Below, in pieces: positions 20,949 to 21,730 of a stretch of 21,730 bases of DNA. Numbering within the stretch: the stretch's first letter is position 1; every line of letters starts with the position of its first letter. A model generated the notes under the pieces. The model did not search any database. It was not told the origin of the DNA and saw nothing but the letters and a program-made list of their open reading frames with translations. The translations under genes and the position numbers were made by a program. The stretch is from DASPFV01 sp035620975. Lineage in GTDB: Bacteria > Acidobacteriota > Vicinamibacteria > Vicinamibacterales > 2-12-FULL-66-21. The stretch is from assembly GCA_035620975.1 (NCBI GenBank), contig DASPFV010000083.1, positions 1 to 21,730 of the forward strand. Reading direction: 5' to 3'.

Positions 20949-21730
20949 CGTGCCGCCAGCGAGAAGATGTCGTTGAGGATGCCGGCCGCGGTCACCTCGG
21001 GCCCGGCGCCCGGGCCGCTCACCACCAGTGGCTCGGCGCGATACCGGCGCGTCGTGAACTGGATGAGATTCCGCGTGCCCTGCAGCGACCCGATGGGACT
21101 GTCCACGGGTACCGCGGTGAGCCGCGCCGAGACATGCCGCGGCGTGGCGGTGACGACGTAGCGAAGTACCCGCCCGCGCGCCGCTTCACGCTCCACGCGT
21201 GAGGCCCACTCGGCGTCGACCGAGGGCAGCCGCTTCAGGAAGGCCGCGCGCGGCAGCGTGCGGAGCGGGCGGGGGACCAGATCATCCGGCGTGGGCGCGG
21301 GGCCCCGATAGCCGAGCAGCCGGGCCAGGATGAGCGCCTTCCGGGCCGCGTCACGGCCGGAGAGATCGTCGCGCGGGTCCGGCTCGGCATAGCCGCGCTC
21401 GACCGCTTCGCGGACCGCGGCCGAGAACGGCCGGCCCGACGAGATCGCGGATGCCACGTACATCAGCGTGCCGCTCACGCAGCCGTCGATGCGCAGCACG
21501 CGGTCGCCCGTCTCCGCCAGCTTGTGATAGGTGTCGATGATGGGCAGCCCGGCCCCGACGGTCGCTTCGTAGCGGATTCGCCGGCCGCGCGCGGTCGACC
21601 CCTCCACCAGGGCCTGGTAGCTCTCCCACGATCCGGCAAGCGGCTTCTTGTTCGCGAGCACGAGATCGAAGCCATGGCTCAGGGCCAGCCTCAGCAGATC
21701 GCCTGTCTCCTCGCTCGTCACGTCGACGAT
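20945..21730 (-). CDS. thrA: Homoserine dehydrogenase (ThrA-type), 3' part, cut by the window edge
   Basis: The last 261 residues are visible; the 5' end runs off the right edge. It reduces aspartate semialdehyde to homoserine with NAD(P)H. The catalytic domain is seen as VDVTSEETG, LANKKPLAG, YEATVGAGLPIID, IDGCVSGTLMY, EPDPRDDLSGRDAARKALILARLLG and a C-terminal LVVSGPGAGPEVTAAGILNDIF. Its details are closest to the C-terminal half of the bifunctional aspartokinase/homoserine dehydrogenase (ThrA/MetL). The missing part may therefore hold an aspartokinase, but a stand-alone enzyme is possible. It overlaps ilvA by four bases. Confidence 0.9.
   Translation of the reverse strand: MVDVTSEETGDLLRLALSHGFDLVLANKKPLAGSWESYQALVEGSTARGRRIRYEATVGAGLPIIDTYHKLAETGDRVLRIDGCVSGTLMYVASAISSGRPFSAAVREAVERGYAEPDPRDDLSGRDAARKALILARLLGYRGPAPTPDDLVPRPLRTLPRAAFLKRLPSVDAEWASRVEREAARGRVLRYVVTATPRHVSARLTAVPVDSPIGSLQGTRNLIQFTTRRYRAEPLVVSGPGAGPEVTAAGILNDIFSLAAR

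Overview
The window is GC-rich chromosomal DNA from a Gram-negative-type bacterium. Acidobacteriota, possibly class Vicinamibacteria, fits best. That is an inference from gene content (DUF2934 and DUF2911 proteins, a Tat-exported gluconate-dehydrogenase-type subunit 3 paired with a GMC flavoprotein, a secreted SAM methyltransferase) and from three families of short intergenic repeats. No rRNA, tRNA, CRISPR array or complete transposable element was seen.

Layout, left to right. (1) 1-1894, plus strand: a palindrome and one repeat copy, then a divergent NhaA-type Na+/H+ antiporter translationally coupled to a small secreted protein of unknown function. (2) 1921-4529, plus: a hairpin that buries the ribosome binding site of a Tat-exported gluconate-dehydrogenase-type gamma subunit, a large palindromic repeat cluster, and the partner FAD-dependent GMC dehydrogenase, which has a possible iron-sulfur Cys triplet. 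(3) 4671-9429, plus: a possible leaderless promoter, then a GltD-like FAD/NAD(P) oxidoreductase with two C-terminal 4Fe-4S sites, korA (fused gamma-alpha) and korB. Together these look like a self-contained 2-oxoacid oxidoreductase wired to NAD(P)H. (4) 9499-15423: a minus-strand regulator that joins an IclR-type DNA-binding domain to a sugar-binding sensor. It faces a plus-strand CUT2 sugar ABC importer made of a duplicated ATPase, a permease, and a second permease continuous in frame with its own substrate-binding protein. The binding protein looks like the rhamnose/AI-2 (RhaS/LsrB) type. (5) 15725-16978, minus: a DUF2934 protein and a signal-peptide-bearing SAM methyltransferase. (6) 17335-17856, plus: a secreted DUF2911 protein. 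(7) 18016-21730, minus: an unrecognised 378-residue protein, then ilvA and the 3' part of a ThrA-type homoserine dehydrogenase. The last two overlap and form an aspartate-to-isoleucine unit cut by the right edge of the window.

The most unusual items are the in-frame permease/binding-protein fusion (with a possible second internal start), the IclR-HTH/periplasmic-binding-protein regulator facing it, the lack of any standard start codon at the expected place for the ABC ATPase, the Shine-Dalgarno-masking hairpin at 1921-1956, the nested palindrome at 2555-2700, and the antiporter's loss of one of its two paired aspartates. No computation or database search was run. All family names are from reading motifs by eye.
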